Below are positions 26,611 through 35,397 of a stretch of 64,000 nt of DNA, piece by piece. Position numbers and translations under genes: made by a program. The notes under the pieces are model-generated. The model was not told the DNA's origin. It made no database searches and was given only the letters and a program-made list of their open reading frames with translations. The stretch is from Rhizobium sp. BK196 (lineage in GTDB: Bacteria > Pseudomonadota > Alphaproteobacteria > Rhizobiales > Rhizobiaceae). Numbering within the stretch: the first letter of the stretch is position 1; each line of letters begins with the position of its first letter. The DNA is taken from positions 212,198 through 276,197 of the forward strand of contig NZ_JACHZB010000009.1 of assembly GCF_014193255.1 (NCBI RefSeq), read 5' to 3'.

Positions 26611-26870
26611 GCAAAATCTCCTTGGCTGAAGCGCGTGCGTTCGACCGCGACCACTTGACATCGGTAGCCATCGGGCCCGCGGGTGGCGCCAGACGAAGCG
26701 CGTATGTCCGTGAAGGTGGGAACTCTGCCAGGCGTTTTATTGGACGATTATGCTACGGAAGGAGGTTTCACGCCGCACTGCGAGGAATGAACGCATCGTC
26801 AAATATCAAACAAAGCATCGGCTCTAGATTTCCGCCGACACTACAAATTACCTTTAAAAGGAGATCTATC

Positions 26871-27680
26871 ATGAGCACTAAGAACACGACGGCAATCATC
26901 ACAGGCGCATCTTCTGGTATCGGCGCGACCTATGCCGATCGGCTGGCGGGTCGCGGTTACGACGTCATTCTCGTCGCGCGCAACAAGGAAAAACTCGACG
27001 CCGTCGCGGAGCGCATCAGCAAATCCCACGACGTAGCGGTAACGGTTTTGACGGCCGATCTCACCACGGAGGCTGATCTCACAGCGCTCGAGGCGCGTCT
27101 CTCAGGCGACGAGAGCATTTCTGTTCTTGTCAATAATGCCGGCTTCGGCGGCGCTGGTACGCTTCTGGAAAGCGATATCGGCAAAATGGCGGAAATGATT
27201 GCGACCAACGTCACGGCACCGACACGGCTGACCTATGCTGTCGTTCCGAGTATGGTGAAGCAAGGCGGCGGCACTATCATCAATATCGCCTCCATCGTGG
27301 CCATCGCTCCGGAGCTGCTCAACGGGGTCTATGGCGGCACCAAGGCATATATGCTTGCCTTCACCCAGTCGCTGCAGCACGAACTTTCCGCCAAGGGTAT
27401 ACGTGCTCAGGCGGTGTTGCCCGGCGCCACGTCGACCGAATTCTGGGATGTTGCGGGCGTTGGTATGGGCAATCTTCCGAGCGAATGGCTAATGAGCACG
27501 GCAGATCTGGTTGATTCCGCCCTTCGTGGGCTCGACCGCCAAGAAAAGGTGACCATTCCTTCGTTGCAGGACGGTGCGGAATGGGACGCATACGAGACGG
27601 CTCGTCAGGTTATGCTGCCACATCTTTCCAACGCTCGCCCGGCTCCGCGTTATGCCGGCGCATCCGAACGCGGTGTGTGA
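26871..27680 (+). CDS. SDR-family oxidoreductase
   Basis: The product has 269 residues from ATG 26871, with AAAGGAG 8 bases upstream. TGASSGIG is at residues 11-18, NNAG at 88-91, Ser 141 and YGGTK at 154-158, so it is catalytically complete. It resembles DltE/YqjQ-type dehydrogenases. It is 10 bases from the cupin gene and clearly in one operon with it. It is divergent from the MFS/MBL pair, so the four genes may share a substrate. Confidence 0.87.
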   Translation: MSTKNTTAIITGASSGIGATYADRLAGRGYDVILVARNKEKLDAVAERISKSHDVAVTVLTADLTTEADLTALEARLSGDESISVLVNNAGFGGAGTLLESDIGKMAEMIATNVTAPTRLTYAVVPSMVKQGGGTIINIASIVAIAPELLNGVYGGTKAYMLAFTQSLQHELSAKGIRAQAVLPGATSTEFWDVAGVGMGNLPSEWLMSTADLVDSALRGLDRQEKVTIPSLQDGAEWDAYETARQVMLPHLSNARPAPRYAGASERGV

Positions 27681-27690
27681 GGAGGCTGTT

Positions 27691-28131
27691 ATGACGGTAA
27701 ACCCAAGCGCTCGCTCTGCTCGTTTCGATCTCGCATCGATCATCGCGCAATTTCCGCCGACCGCCGACACCCTTTTGGTGGACGAATATCTCCGCGACAC
27801 GCCCGCGGCAAGTTCGCGCGTGTTTCGTGTGTACAAGGGTACGCCGCCGCATTTCCATCGCGGCTGTGACGAGTATCTTTACGTTCTCTCCGGACGGGGG
27901 ACCTTCTGGATGGAAGATCCATCCAACGAGGCGGAATTCAAGCCCGGACAGTTGCTCTTTTTCGAGAAAGGCACTGTCCACGCGCTGCCGAAGATACTCG
28001 AAGAGCCTGTTGTCTTCCTTTCCGTCGACACGCCGCGTCGAGAGCCGACAGATATCGTGTTCGTCAACAGCGAGGACGGCACGCCCGAAGCCTTTATCGC
28101 GCAGCGGAAGCTATCGAAGGATGAGAACTAA
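27691..28131 (+). CDS. Cupin-domain protein
   Basis: The product has 146 residues from ATG 27691, with GAGGAGG upstream. The cupin motif 1 reads PPHFHRGCDEYLYVLSGRG and motif 2 FKPGQLLFFEKGTVHALP, giving metal ligands His, His, Glu and His. Small single-domain cupins of this kind are metal-dependent isomerases, dioxygenases or sensors; the reaction cannot be told here. It is the second gene of the SDR-cupin operon, which ends at a hairpin terminator. Confidence 0.85.
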   Translation: MTVNPSARSARFDLASIIAQFPPTADTLLVDEYLRDTPAASSRVFRVYKGTPPHFHRGCDEYLYVLSGRGTFWMEDPSNEAEFKPGQLLFFEKGTVHALPKILEEPVVFLSVDTPRREPTDIVFVNSEDGTPEAFIAQRKLSKDEN

Positions 28132-28244
28132 GTGAAAGATTGAGACCCCGTCTGATGAGCTCGCGCTTGGGTAGCACAAGACGTGCTGAGCACTGCTAAG
28201 GGTGTCGACGTTACCGCGACTAGTTCTATAGCCTCGGGTAGATT

Positions 28245-28268
28245 GCCCCTCCAAGGAATTGGAGGGGC
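28245..28268. terminator. Hairpin terminator after the SDR-cupin operon
   Basis: GCCCCTCCAA-GGAA-TTGGAGGGGC is a perfect 10-bp stem with a tetraloop, followed by TATATT. It lies about 115 bases after the cupin stop codon. Confidence 0.65.
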
Positions 28269-28390
28269 TATATTACCGGATGAACGTTCGACTCCATTCA
28301 AACCAGTCGACTCGGAATTGCCGTAGCCGGCGTTTTAATCGCGGAGAATTCGCGCGGATTGCGCATTCGTCATTTACTGCAGGATTTCTT

Positions 28391-29311
28391 ATGGATCAGA
28401 AGCTCAAAGCCATTGCGGCACCAATTCCTTTCAGGGTCTCGTCCACCGACGATCCTGCGCAACTGCTTCGCTTCGCAATAGACGCCCATCGTCTTGGTGC
28501 GGCTGCGCTCGCAACCCTTGTCGAAATTCGCGGTGGCGCTGCGCGCTCGCTTGGCGCTCATATGGCAGTTGCTGCGGATGGGCGTTTCTGCGGCTATGTC
28601 TCGGGTGGATGCGTCGAAGCCGCAATTGCCGCAGAAGCGCTGCTTGCCATGAACGAAGGACGGGACCGCACCATCAAGTTTGGCGAGGGTTCGCCCTTCT
28701 TCGACATCGTTCTTCCCTGCGGCGGAGGAATCTCAATCGCTATCCATGTTCTGAAAGATATCGGCGCTCTGCAGCATGTTCTGGATCGTCTCCGACAAAG
28801 GCAGTCAGCCGGTCTTGTCTACTCGCCGGAGCGGCAGACGCTTACATCGGTGGACCCGCCGCGGCGGACGTGCTGGACCGAGGGTGATTTCGTGACCGTC
28901 TATCGCCCTCGCACTCGTGTCGTCCTTTCCGGCCAGACGCTTGAAGCGCAGGCCGTCGCGCGATTAGCCGAGGCTTCCGGCTATGACGTGATCATCAGGG
29001 GGCGGAGCGAGGGTGCCGCCGACACTATCGATCCCTTTACCGCCGTCGTGCTCCTGCATCATGACGTCGACGCCGAAGCTGACATTCTCAAAGCCGCGCT
29101 TAACTCGCCGGCATTCTATATCGGCGCGCTCGGCAGCACTCGGACGCATCGTCACCGGGTCGAGCGTCTGACAGCAATGGCTTTTGGACAAGACGACATT
29201 CGTCGTATCAAGGCGCCCATTGGGATGTTCGGCCCGACACGGGATGTAACCTCGCTCTCCCTGTCGGTTTTGGCGGACATCGCCGCTGCAAGACTGGTTG
29301 CTCATGCCTGA
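28391..29311 (+). CDS. XdhC/CoxI-family molybdenum hydroxylase maturation factor
   Basis: The product has 306 residues from ATG 28391 (AGGA upstream). The N-terminal XdhC domain has LATLVEIRGGAARSLGAHM and YVSGGCVEAAIAAEAL, with IVLPCGGGISIAIHVL near the middle. The C-terminal Rossmann part contains FYIGALGSTRTHRHR and IGMFGPTRD. XdhC proteins bind and sulfurate the molybdenum cofactor and deliver it to XDH-family enzymes. The likely client is the IorA/IorB-type enzyme encoded at 21754-24367. It overlaps the mocA-like gene by 8 bases. Confidence 0.88.
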   Translation: MDQKLKAIAAPIPFRVSSTDDPAQLLRFAIDAHRLGAAALATLVEIRGGAARSLGAHMAVAADGRFCGYVSGGCVEAAIAAEALLAMNEGRDRTIKFGEGSPFFDIVLPCGGGISIAIHVLKDIGALQHVLDRLRQRQSAGLVYSPERQTLTSVDPPRRTCWTEGDFVTVYRPRTRVVLSGQTLEAQAVARLAEASGYDVIIRGRSEGAADTIDPFTAVVLLHHDVDAEADILKAALNSPAFYIGALGSTRTHRHRVERLTAMAFGQDDIRRIKAPIGMFGPTRDVTSLSLSVLADIAAARLVAHA

Positions 29312-29918
29312 CGCATCGGTCGCGATCGTCATTCTCGCTGCCGGCAGGGCGAGCCGGATGGGTGAAGGCGGGAGGCACAAGCTGCTGGCGGAGTTCGACG
29401 GAGTGCCGCTCGTACGGCGGTCGGCATTGACTGCACTCGGTTCGGATGCAGCCTCCGTTATTGTCGTCACGGGGCATCGCAGGAGCGAGATTGCGGCCGC
29501 GCTCGATGGGCTCGCTCTGACTTTCGTCGACAACCCCGATTATGCCAGCGGCATAGCGACATCCCTCATCACAGGATTCTCATCGAGGGGCGCAGACAGC
29601 GCCGAAGGCATTCTCGTCATGCTGGCCGATATGCCCGGCATTTCCAGCGAACACCTGAATGCCTTGATTTCCGCATTTCGCAACGCAGGCGGCAGGGCGG
29701 TCGTTCGCGCCGTCTCACGCGGTAAGCCCGGCAATCCCCTTATCCTGCCATGTTCTATCCATCATTCAGTCCTCAGACTTGAAGGCGATGTCGGCGCGCG
29801 AGATATCATCGCCAAATCGAGCCTGCCCGTGCGTGATGTGGATATTGGCGATGCCGCCTTGCTCGACGTCGACACGCCGGATGAGGTATTGGCAGCCGGT
29901 GGAGTAATGAAGAAGTAA
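29304..29918 (+). CDS. mocA: Molybdenum cofactor cytidylyltransferase-like NTP transferase (MocA family)
   Basis: The product has 204 residues. The nucleotidyltransferase signature VILAAGRASRMGEGGRHKLL is at the N-terminus, followed by MLADMPG (metal-binding Asp) and KPGNPLILP. MocA makes molybdopterin cytosine dinucleotide, the cofactor form used by XDH-family enzymes with Ior-type subunits. Its overlap with the XdhC gene supports a maturation role. It ends a run of metabolic genes; the next 430 bases are empty. Confidence 0.85.
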   Translation: MPDASVAIVILAAGRASRMGEGGRHKLLAEFDGVPLVRRSALTALGSDAASVIVVTGHRRSEIAAALDGLALTFVDNPDYASGIATSLITGFSSRGADSAEGILVMLADMPGISSEHLNALISAFRNAGGRAVVRAVSRGKPGNPLILPCSIHHSVLRLEGDVGARDIIAKSSLPVRDVDIGDAALLDVDTPDEVLAAGGVMKK

Positions 29919-30353
29919 CTGCGTAGCAGCGAACTGGGTTGATAGGACCTGACGGTGCCGCCATGTTCAGACAGCGATGGTCAACCGATAGCCTTCTGGG
30001 CGAAGCTTTGAAGCCTTAATAGGGACTGTGTGCTTGTTGATCGAGGAACGAAAACTTCGTCCTTGCGCGGGGCCGAGCGCGTATGCGACACCGCAAGGGG
30101 CGGTGATGACCTGTACAATGCCACATAGTAGTCACTGCTTACGAAAGCACAATGCGGCGGGTTCGTTATATTGGAGATACGGCCTCGACCACTGGCTTTT
30201 AGGATCGTGCTGATCTACCCTTAGCCGGGTCCACACGCGAGTTTATACGCTAACCAACTGTTTTTTAGCAATATTGTTATCAGTTTCAAACGGCCCGCCC
30301 ATTCGAATCCTATCAAGGCGACCATCGTTTGCGAACGTTGGAAAGCAAGCTGC
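29919..30353. other. Intergenic region with no gene seen
   Basis: Only short, unconvincing frames are present. The base composition is less GC-rich at about 30100-30300. A tRNA-3'-end-like segment lies at 30302-30324. This is the left edge of the scarred 30-40 kb region. Confidence 0.45.
30302..30324 (+). repeat. tRNA-3'-end-like segment, copy 1
   Basis: TTCGAA plus TCAAGGCGACCA, with a 5-base stretch between them, resembles a T-loop and acceptor end, but there is no tRNA body. The same two blocks recur at 47038-47060. Both copies sit immediately beside an XRE gene that is next to a LysR copy, so the pair may be remnants of attachment sites (inference). Confidence 0.3.
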
Positions 30354-30617
30354 TCATGTTTGCTTCGGCTTTCGTCCTGCCCGCATCGGTTTCGGTCGGT
30401 CGTCGGTGGAAGGCTCAGAGAAAAATTCAGAAATATCCGCAGCCAGAGCGAGGGCTAGTCTATCCAGCAGATCGACCGAGGCGTTGTGCTTTCCTCTCTC
30501 CAAATCACTGATAACGGTCCGGTCCACCTGAGCGTCGACAGCAAGATTCTCCTGGGTGATGTTCCGCAGGGAGCGAAGGTTTCGCAGATTCCAAGCTATG
30601 CGCGCACGAGTGTCCAT
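30354..30617 (-). CDS. XRE-family HTH regulator
   Basis: The product has 87 residues. The single domain reads NLRSLRNITQENLAVDAQVDRTVISDLERGKHNASVDLLDRLALALAADISEFF, a standard XRE helix-turn-helix. It is divergent from the LysR gene that starts at 30737. A different XRE gene occupies the matching place beside the second LysR copy at 47.4 kb. Confidence 0.82.
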   Translation of the reverse strand: MDTRARIAWNLRNLRSLRNITQENLAVDAQVDRTVISDLERGKHNASVDLLDRLALALAADISEFFSEPSTDDRPKPMRAGRKPKQT

Positions 30618-30736
30618 AGCCCATGGGCACCATCTTGCATTGCATTAATCCATGGGATATAACCGACATATTATCACAACGTCGTCGCTCGCGCGTCGCT
30701 ATGGTCACTGTCCGCGAGGGCAGGGTGGGCAAACCT

Positions 30737-31627
30737 ATGGAACTACGCCAGCTATCCTACTTCGTTGCGGTAGCCGAGGAGCTGCATTTCGGCAGAGCCG
30801 CAGCCAAGGTGAGCATCACCCAGCCTGGCCTGTCAGACGCGATCCTGGCATTGGAGAAGGAACTCGGCGTGCAGCTCTTCATCCGTTCGACCAGACGGGT
30901 GGAGCTGACGCGGGCAGGGGCGGCCTTCTATGAGCGGGCGGTGAGGATCCTCAGCGAGATTGATCTGTCGCGGGAGATCGCCCGCTCGGTTGGCGGGAGG
31001 TCGGCGCGCAGGATTGCCATCGGCACCGTCTATCCCGCCACGATCGGCGTGCTGCCGTCCTTCCTGTCACGCATCGGCCGCAAATATCCCGATATCCGCA
31101 TGCATATCGAAAGCGGCACCACCGATGACATCATCCGCCATATCGAGGCAGGCCGCATCAATCTCGGCTTCATCCGGCCGGTGGAGAATATCGGCTCGCT
31201 TCGCTTCTTCTCGATTGCCCATGAACGCTATCTGCTGGCGGTGGCCAAAGAGAGCCCGCTGTCATTGAAGAGCGAGATCGATCTTGAGGATCTGCGACAA
31301 GAGAAGATCATCTCGTTTTCCCGTCAGAACCTTTCCTACAGCGAGCGCTATTTCGCAGAAAAGTTCGAGGAGCACGATCTCACCGACAATGTCGCTTACA
31401 CCTGCGACGACACCTTCTCGCTGGTGTCGCTGGTCTCCGCCGGGCTTGGCATCGGCTTCGTGCCGGAATGGACGCAGGATCTGCCGAACCGCGGTTTCGA
31501 GCTGAAGAAGGTCAGGGGCGTCGATTTCAAGATCGGGCTCGGTGTTGCCTGGAACCGGGAGGATCCGACTGCCGGGCGTGACGACATCATCGATATCGCC
31601 CGATCATTGGTGCGGCAGGGTAGGTGA
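30737..31627 (+). CDS. LysR-family transcriptional regulator, repeat copy 1
   Basis: The product has 296 residues from ATG 30737. The HTH reads FVAVAEELHFGRAAAKVSITQPGLSDAILALEKELG; the effector domain follows, with IGTVYPATIGVLPSFLSRIG and DDTFSLVSLVSAGLGIGFVP. It is about 97% identical in protein to the copy at 47399-48289, with about seven replacements noticed by eye. Its last 77 or so codons also recur at 38157-38388. Homology ends at the start and stop codons, so the repeat unit is the gene itself. The regulated gene is unknown. A CDI immunity fragment starts about 60 bases after its stop. Confidence 0.9.
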   Translation: MELRQLSYFVAVAEELHFGRAAAKVSITQPGLSDAILALEKELGVQLFIRSTRRVELTRAGAAFYERAVRILSEIDLSREIARSVGGRSARRIAIGTVYPATIGVLPSFLSRIGRKYPDIRMHIESGTTDDIIRHIEAGRINLGFIRPVENIGSLRFFSIAHERYLLAVAKESPLSLKSEIDLEDLRQEKIISFSRQNLSYSERYFAEKFEEHDLTDNVAYTCDDTFSLVSLVSAGLGIGFVPEWTQDLPNRGFELKKVRGVDFKIGLGVAWNREDPTAGRDDIIDIARSLVRQGR

Positions 31628-31689
31628 GAGAAAGGTCCGGCAGGTCGTTGATGCGGGGCGACGACTGAGGCTCTCGGCCGAAATGCCCA

Positions 31690-31815
31690 CCTTCACGGAC
31701 GTCGCGAGGGTCTCGTTGGTGAGCGTCCATTGCTCAAAATCGATTGGCCGGTTCTCGTTGAAGCGCATGATGCGCTTCATGTATTCTATTGCTTCCGGCG
31801 TGTGATACCGATTTC
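31690..31815 (-). pseudogene. Fragment of a CDI-type immunity gene
   Basis: The minus frame reads YHTPEAIEYMKRIMRF, then NENRPIDFEQWTLTNETL and VTSVKVG-like residues. This nearly matches the middle of the immunity-like protein encoded at 51106-51732 (RPYTPEEMEYMKRVMRF, DENRPIDFEHWTLTNETL). DNA identity is high over about 120 bases and drops sharply on both sides. The left side abuts the end of LysR copy 1; the right side abuts an ISL3 transposase remnant. It has no start or complete fold, so it is a relic. Confidence 0.75.
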
Positions 31816-31829
31816 TTACTGCGAAGGAG

Positions 31830-33060
31830 GCCGTTGAAGCGCATCGCCAAGCGTCGCATCTCGGCGAAGGCATCAGATCCATGCTTCAAGCATCGACCTT
31901 GGTGGCCTGCCGGTCCGTCAGCGGGCCTCGCGGCTTGATGCACAGCGCGGCGGGGGCCACCGTCGAACATGCATCCGGTTTCGGGATCTCGAACCAGCTC
32001 CAAGCTTGAGGTGACTGGCGGCACATCGCTGGCCTGTTTCCTTTCGGCCCGCCGCCAAGCTACCCAGCAGCCGCTCCAGATTTGCGAAGCTGCCGGTGTA
32101 GCCTCGCTGCTTGACGTCATGAAACAGATGCCGCCCACGGCGGCTCCCCCCTTTCCAGCATTGAGCAAGGAAGGTTTCGAAGTACCATGGTGATGTGGGA
32201 TTCAGTGTTGCTCGCCGCCTGTCTGCCGGAGCCTCGAACTTGAGCCAGTTCGTTACGCTGCAACGTTCATAGCCGCTCCGTCGAGCGATCTCGCGGTAGG
32301 ACAGCCCTTGCTGGCGCAAGGCATGGAGCATCTCGAATATTTCCTGGCGAAATGCCTGTGGGCGAGCCGAACACGCCGGCGATGCGTTGCGGCGTCAACA
32401 ATTGCGTCCTCCGACAGGATGGACCTGCCCGTTGCGCGTCCAGAAAGGCTCATCTGTTCTTCGATCGCCGCGCGAAGGTTTTGGATCAGATGGAACCGAT
32501 CGGCGACCTGTCAGGCCCTCGGTGCGCCTTCACGCACGGCCTGCGCATGCAGGCCGCAGCGGTCCCGGCTGACGACCTCGACGGTCGGGTGATCACGAAG
32601 CCACTGGGCCGCACTGTCGACGCTGCGGTCGTCCAGTATGTCGACAACCGAGCGGTGCTCGAGATCTACTATGATGGTTCCATAGCTTGTAGCCCGCCGC
32701 CAACTCCAGTCATGGATGCCGACTACCCGGACCTCGGAACTCCGATGAGAAACCGCGGCATCGCTCTTCAGTTGTCGGAAGATGTCGTCGCTGGCCGGCA
32801 TGCCGAGACGTTCCATCAAACGCTGGCGTGGACAGCCGGCCGTGGCCGAGCCAACCCCACAATCTCTCCGACCCCCTTCTCGTCCGGCGCGCATAGGGAG
32901 CAGCGATCATGTGTAACCGGTCAGTGAACGTTAGTCGTGCGCATTCCCGATTTGCGGAAAGCCAGCGCCTCAGCAGGAGCTTCACTGTCACCGGCTCGCC
33001 TTGCGCTGGTAGATCCTGGAGGCGGAGGTTAGACCAGCCACCTACCTCGGCTTAGACGTC
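31830..33060 (-). pseudogene. ISL3-family transposase remnant, frameshifted
   Basis: Read piecewise in different minus frames, this is one ISL3 transposase. It begins GGWSNLRLQDLPAQG, LRRWLSANRECARLTF (the C-terminal part of the zinc ribbon). The DDE core follows (VVGIHDWSWRRATSYGTII, VSRDRCGLHAQAVREGAP), then a C-terminal part with LHALRQQGLSYREIARRSGY and CIKPRGPLTDRQATKVDAL. Several frame changes are needed, the N-terminal end is missing, and the C-terminus stops at the immunity fragment near 31830. It cannot make an active enzyme. I could not identify terminal inverted repeats. Confidence 0.75.
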
Positions 33061-33493
33061 AACAATCGGGACAAATCCCAATCGCGGATCCAGCTGCGGA
33101 AACAACCCAACCGTCATCAACAGTGAGCGTGATACCCAAAATCTTGACTCCTGGCCCGGGCGACCATTTCGATTTCGTTCGCATTCCCGCCATAACGACA
33201 CTATCCCTAACGGCAGATGAACCACACAGAGTGAGGAAGAGCCCCTAAATATGACGCTTTTCGTTTTGCGCCTGAGGAAAACACCTCTTGCTATCGTCCA
33301 CTGACCGCTGCCTGGCGCGTCAATTGGCCGACGTCATTCCTCGAACCGCCTTTTGAACATCAGGCAATAACCTGAGATGTTGAAATGACCGAGCCTATCG
33401 GGTGCGGCGTCGCGCGTCTTCGGGCCCTTTACATGTGAGCGTTGCCGCGAAATACCATACGGTGATTGGCCAATTGATCTGAAGCTCTGAAAA
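33061..33493. other. Intergenic region with no gene seen
   Basis: This stretch lies between the transposase remnant and the two-TM protein gene. I see no supported coding frame. It probably contains the promoter of the 33494 gene, but I see no clear box. Confidence 0.4.
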
Positions 33494-34153
33494 ATGCATC
33501 GACTATTCGACAGATTTGCCATCGCAATCTGCGGCGGTATCATGATCATCATTCTTCTCGTCACCATCTGGGGTTTTCAACCCGCCTACGAATTCGTCTG
33601 CCATGGCGATGATGGAAGCTGCCCGCGGGCGCGCGAGTGGATATCGGCGCTCAGCGGCTGGGCGGCGGCGGCGGCCGCATTCGCGACGATCGGCATCCTC
33701 CTCGAGCAACTAAAGGCCCAGAGACAGCAGACCGATTTTCAACTCGGCGACGCCGCCCCATCGATCGACGCGGTTCAACACATCAACCGCAACAGCAAAG
33801 TGCAGATCCGGATCACCAATTGGAACCGTCGACCAATGATCGTCCGATCAATCGCCGCGAATGTCGGCGACGTCGCATTCGACGTGATCCGCGCGGGTGC
33901 CGCGAACCTTTCAAACGTTCAAAGACATGAAAACGTCCTCACGTTTCAACCGGCCCTTTTGGTGCCGGGATGGGTCGATCGCTCCAAGGCGCCCCATATC
34001 GAGAAGATCGATATCGAGGACATTGCCGGCGGCGCCGACATACTGCGTTTCAAGGATGCCGCATTCTCCCTGAAATTCGAATTGGCGGGCAAAAAGCAGA
34101 TTTTCACCGAACGCATCGAATTGCACACGACATTCGAGGAATTCCACGAGTAA
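33494..34153 (+). CDS. Two-TM membrane protein of unknown function
   Basis: The product has 219 residues. Two hydrophobic helices are at about residues 8-30 (FAIAICGGIMIIILLVTIWG) and 53-71 (SGWAAAAAAFATIGILLEQL), joined by a loop with a Cys pair (VCHGDDGSCP). The C-terminal ~140 residues are soluble and beta-prone (KVQIRITNWNRRPMIVRSIAANVG), with no recognised fold. It lies 156 bases before an HD-domain gene and a nucleotidyltransferase gene on the same strand. A short membrane anchor with a soluble domain beside a nucleotidyltransferase recalls effector/synthase modules, but that is inference. Confidence 0.65.
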   Translation: MHRLFDRFAIAICGGIMIIILLVTIWGFQPAYEFVCHGDDGSCPRAREWISALSGWAAAAAAFATIGILLEQLKAQRQQTDFQLGDAAPSIDAVQHINRNSKVQIRITNWNRRPMIVRSIAANVGDVAFDVIRAGAANLSNVQRHENVLTFQPALLVPGWVDRSKAPHIEKIDIEDIAGGADILRFKDAAFSLKFELAGKKQIFTERIELHTTFEEFHE

Positions 34154-34308
34154 CAATGCGACGCATCATTTGGGCGAAAATCTGAATGCGAGTTTGCGCC
34201 GCTAATTGCCGATAAACTCGGGGAGAAGCGTTTACGGGACGATTGCGATAAACTATCTTGCTATTTATTGAGAATGAATTCGTCGGCAATTGTGGAACGC
34301 ACGCGCTA

Positions 34309-35397
34309 ATGTGGCATAGCCTGTCAAACAATTCCAATCGGCCGGCCTATAGCTACGTGCAGCCAAATCGTCAGGGAAACATGACCACGACGGCGCTGCT
34401 CAACAGCCTGATGGAGTCTAGCGCCTTCGAGCGGCTGAAATCGATCCGGTTCCTGGGTGGCATCGATTACCTTCTCGTGCCTGCACCGAACGGGGCGCGG
34501 CACCGCTACTCGCGCTACCAGCATAGTATTGGCGTCGCGCGGCTTGCATTGCGCTATGCGGCCCAACGCGACTTCTCGCCGAAACAGATCGATGTGCTGA
34601 CGTCGGCGGCATTGCTGCACGACATCGGACACTCGCCGTTCTCGCACTCTCTGGAGCCGATTTTCGTCAAGCATTTCGGCATCGATCACCATCAGGCGAC
34701 GATGCAGGTCATCAAGGGAGAGGTGGCGAAGGTTCGCTCCGTTCACGACACGCTCAAGCGCTTCCACGTCGACATTGACGCGGTCCTCAACGTCCTGTCG
34801 GGCGACGACGCTTGTTTCGAGGGCTTCTTTTCCGGCCCGATCAACTTCGACACGATCGAGGGCATCATGCGCTCTCGGAGTTATGCTGCGAGGGAAACGT
34901 GGTCGTTGGTGAGCCCGGAAGCGATCCTCGACGCGGCCGTGAGACGCGAAACCACCAGCGATCGTGACAAGGTGGACGGGTTCTGGGAATACAAGGATCA
35001 GGTCTACAGGCACGTGATCAATTCGCCGCTCGGCATATTGGCCGACAAGGCGTGCCAGCTCCTCATGGAGCGACATATTGGCCAGTTCGGGCCGCAAGAC
35101 TATTTCTCGACCGAGCGGACCGCTTTCTCGAAGATTCCCGGTCTTCACAAACTCCTGAAGGCCAGCAACTTCCCAAGAGCAGTCAGCGACCTGATCGACG
35201 GGCCAGTTCCGTTCAAGGAACGGCGTTTCGTCGTCGACAAGGGCGGCGATTTCCACAATCGGGAAGACAGCCAGCGATACAGGCAGACCAAGCAACCGCG
35301 CGAACTGCCTCTATCAGCCGCCACGGATGTCGACATTGAACATTACGCATGGAAGTCATTTGATGAGCGCATACAGTCTGGCCAGAGACTTCTCTGA
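34309..35397 (+). CDS. HD-domain phosphohydrolase (dGTPase/SAMHD1-like)
   Basis: The product is about 362 residues. ATG 34309 is chosen because the residues that follow it (SYVQPNRQGN...SSAFERLKSIRFLG) align with the usual N-terminal YxDPxHG...FQRLRxIxQLG of this family; ATG 34381 has the better ribosome site. Metal ligands are RHRYSRYQHSIG (His) and AALLHDIGHSPFSH (the HD pair). FDTIEGIMRSR downstream also fits. Such enzymes hydrolyse (d)NTPs or other phosphoesters. It overlaps the nucleotidyltransferase gene by 35 bases, so the two proteins probably work together. Confidence 0.8.
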   Translation: MWHSLSNNSNRPAYSYVQPNRQGNMTTTALLNSLMESSAFERLKSIRFLGGIDYLLVPAPNGARHRYSRYQHSIGVARLALRYAAQRDFSPKQIDVLTSAALLHDIGHSPFSHSLEPIFVKHFGIDHHQATMQVIKGEVAKVRSVHDTLKRFHVDIDAVLNVLSGDDACFEGFFSGPINFDTIEGIMRSRSYAARETWSLVSPEAILDAAVRRETTSDRDKVDGFWEYKDQVYRHVINSPLGILADKACQLLMERHIGQFGPQDYFSTERTAFSKIPGLHKLLKASNFPRAVSDLIDGPVPFKERRFVVDKGGDFHNREDSQRYRQTKQPRELPLSAATDVDIEHYAWKSFDERIQSGQRLL

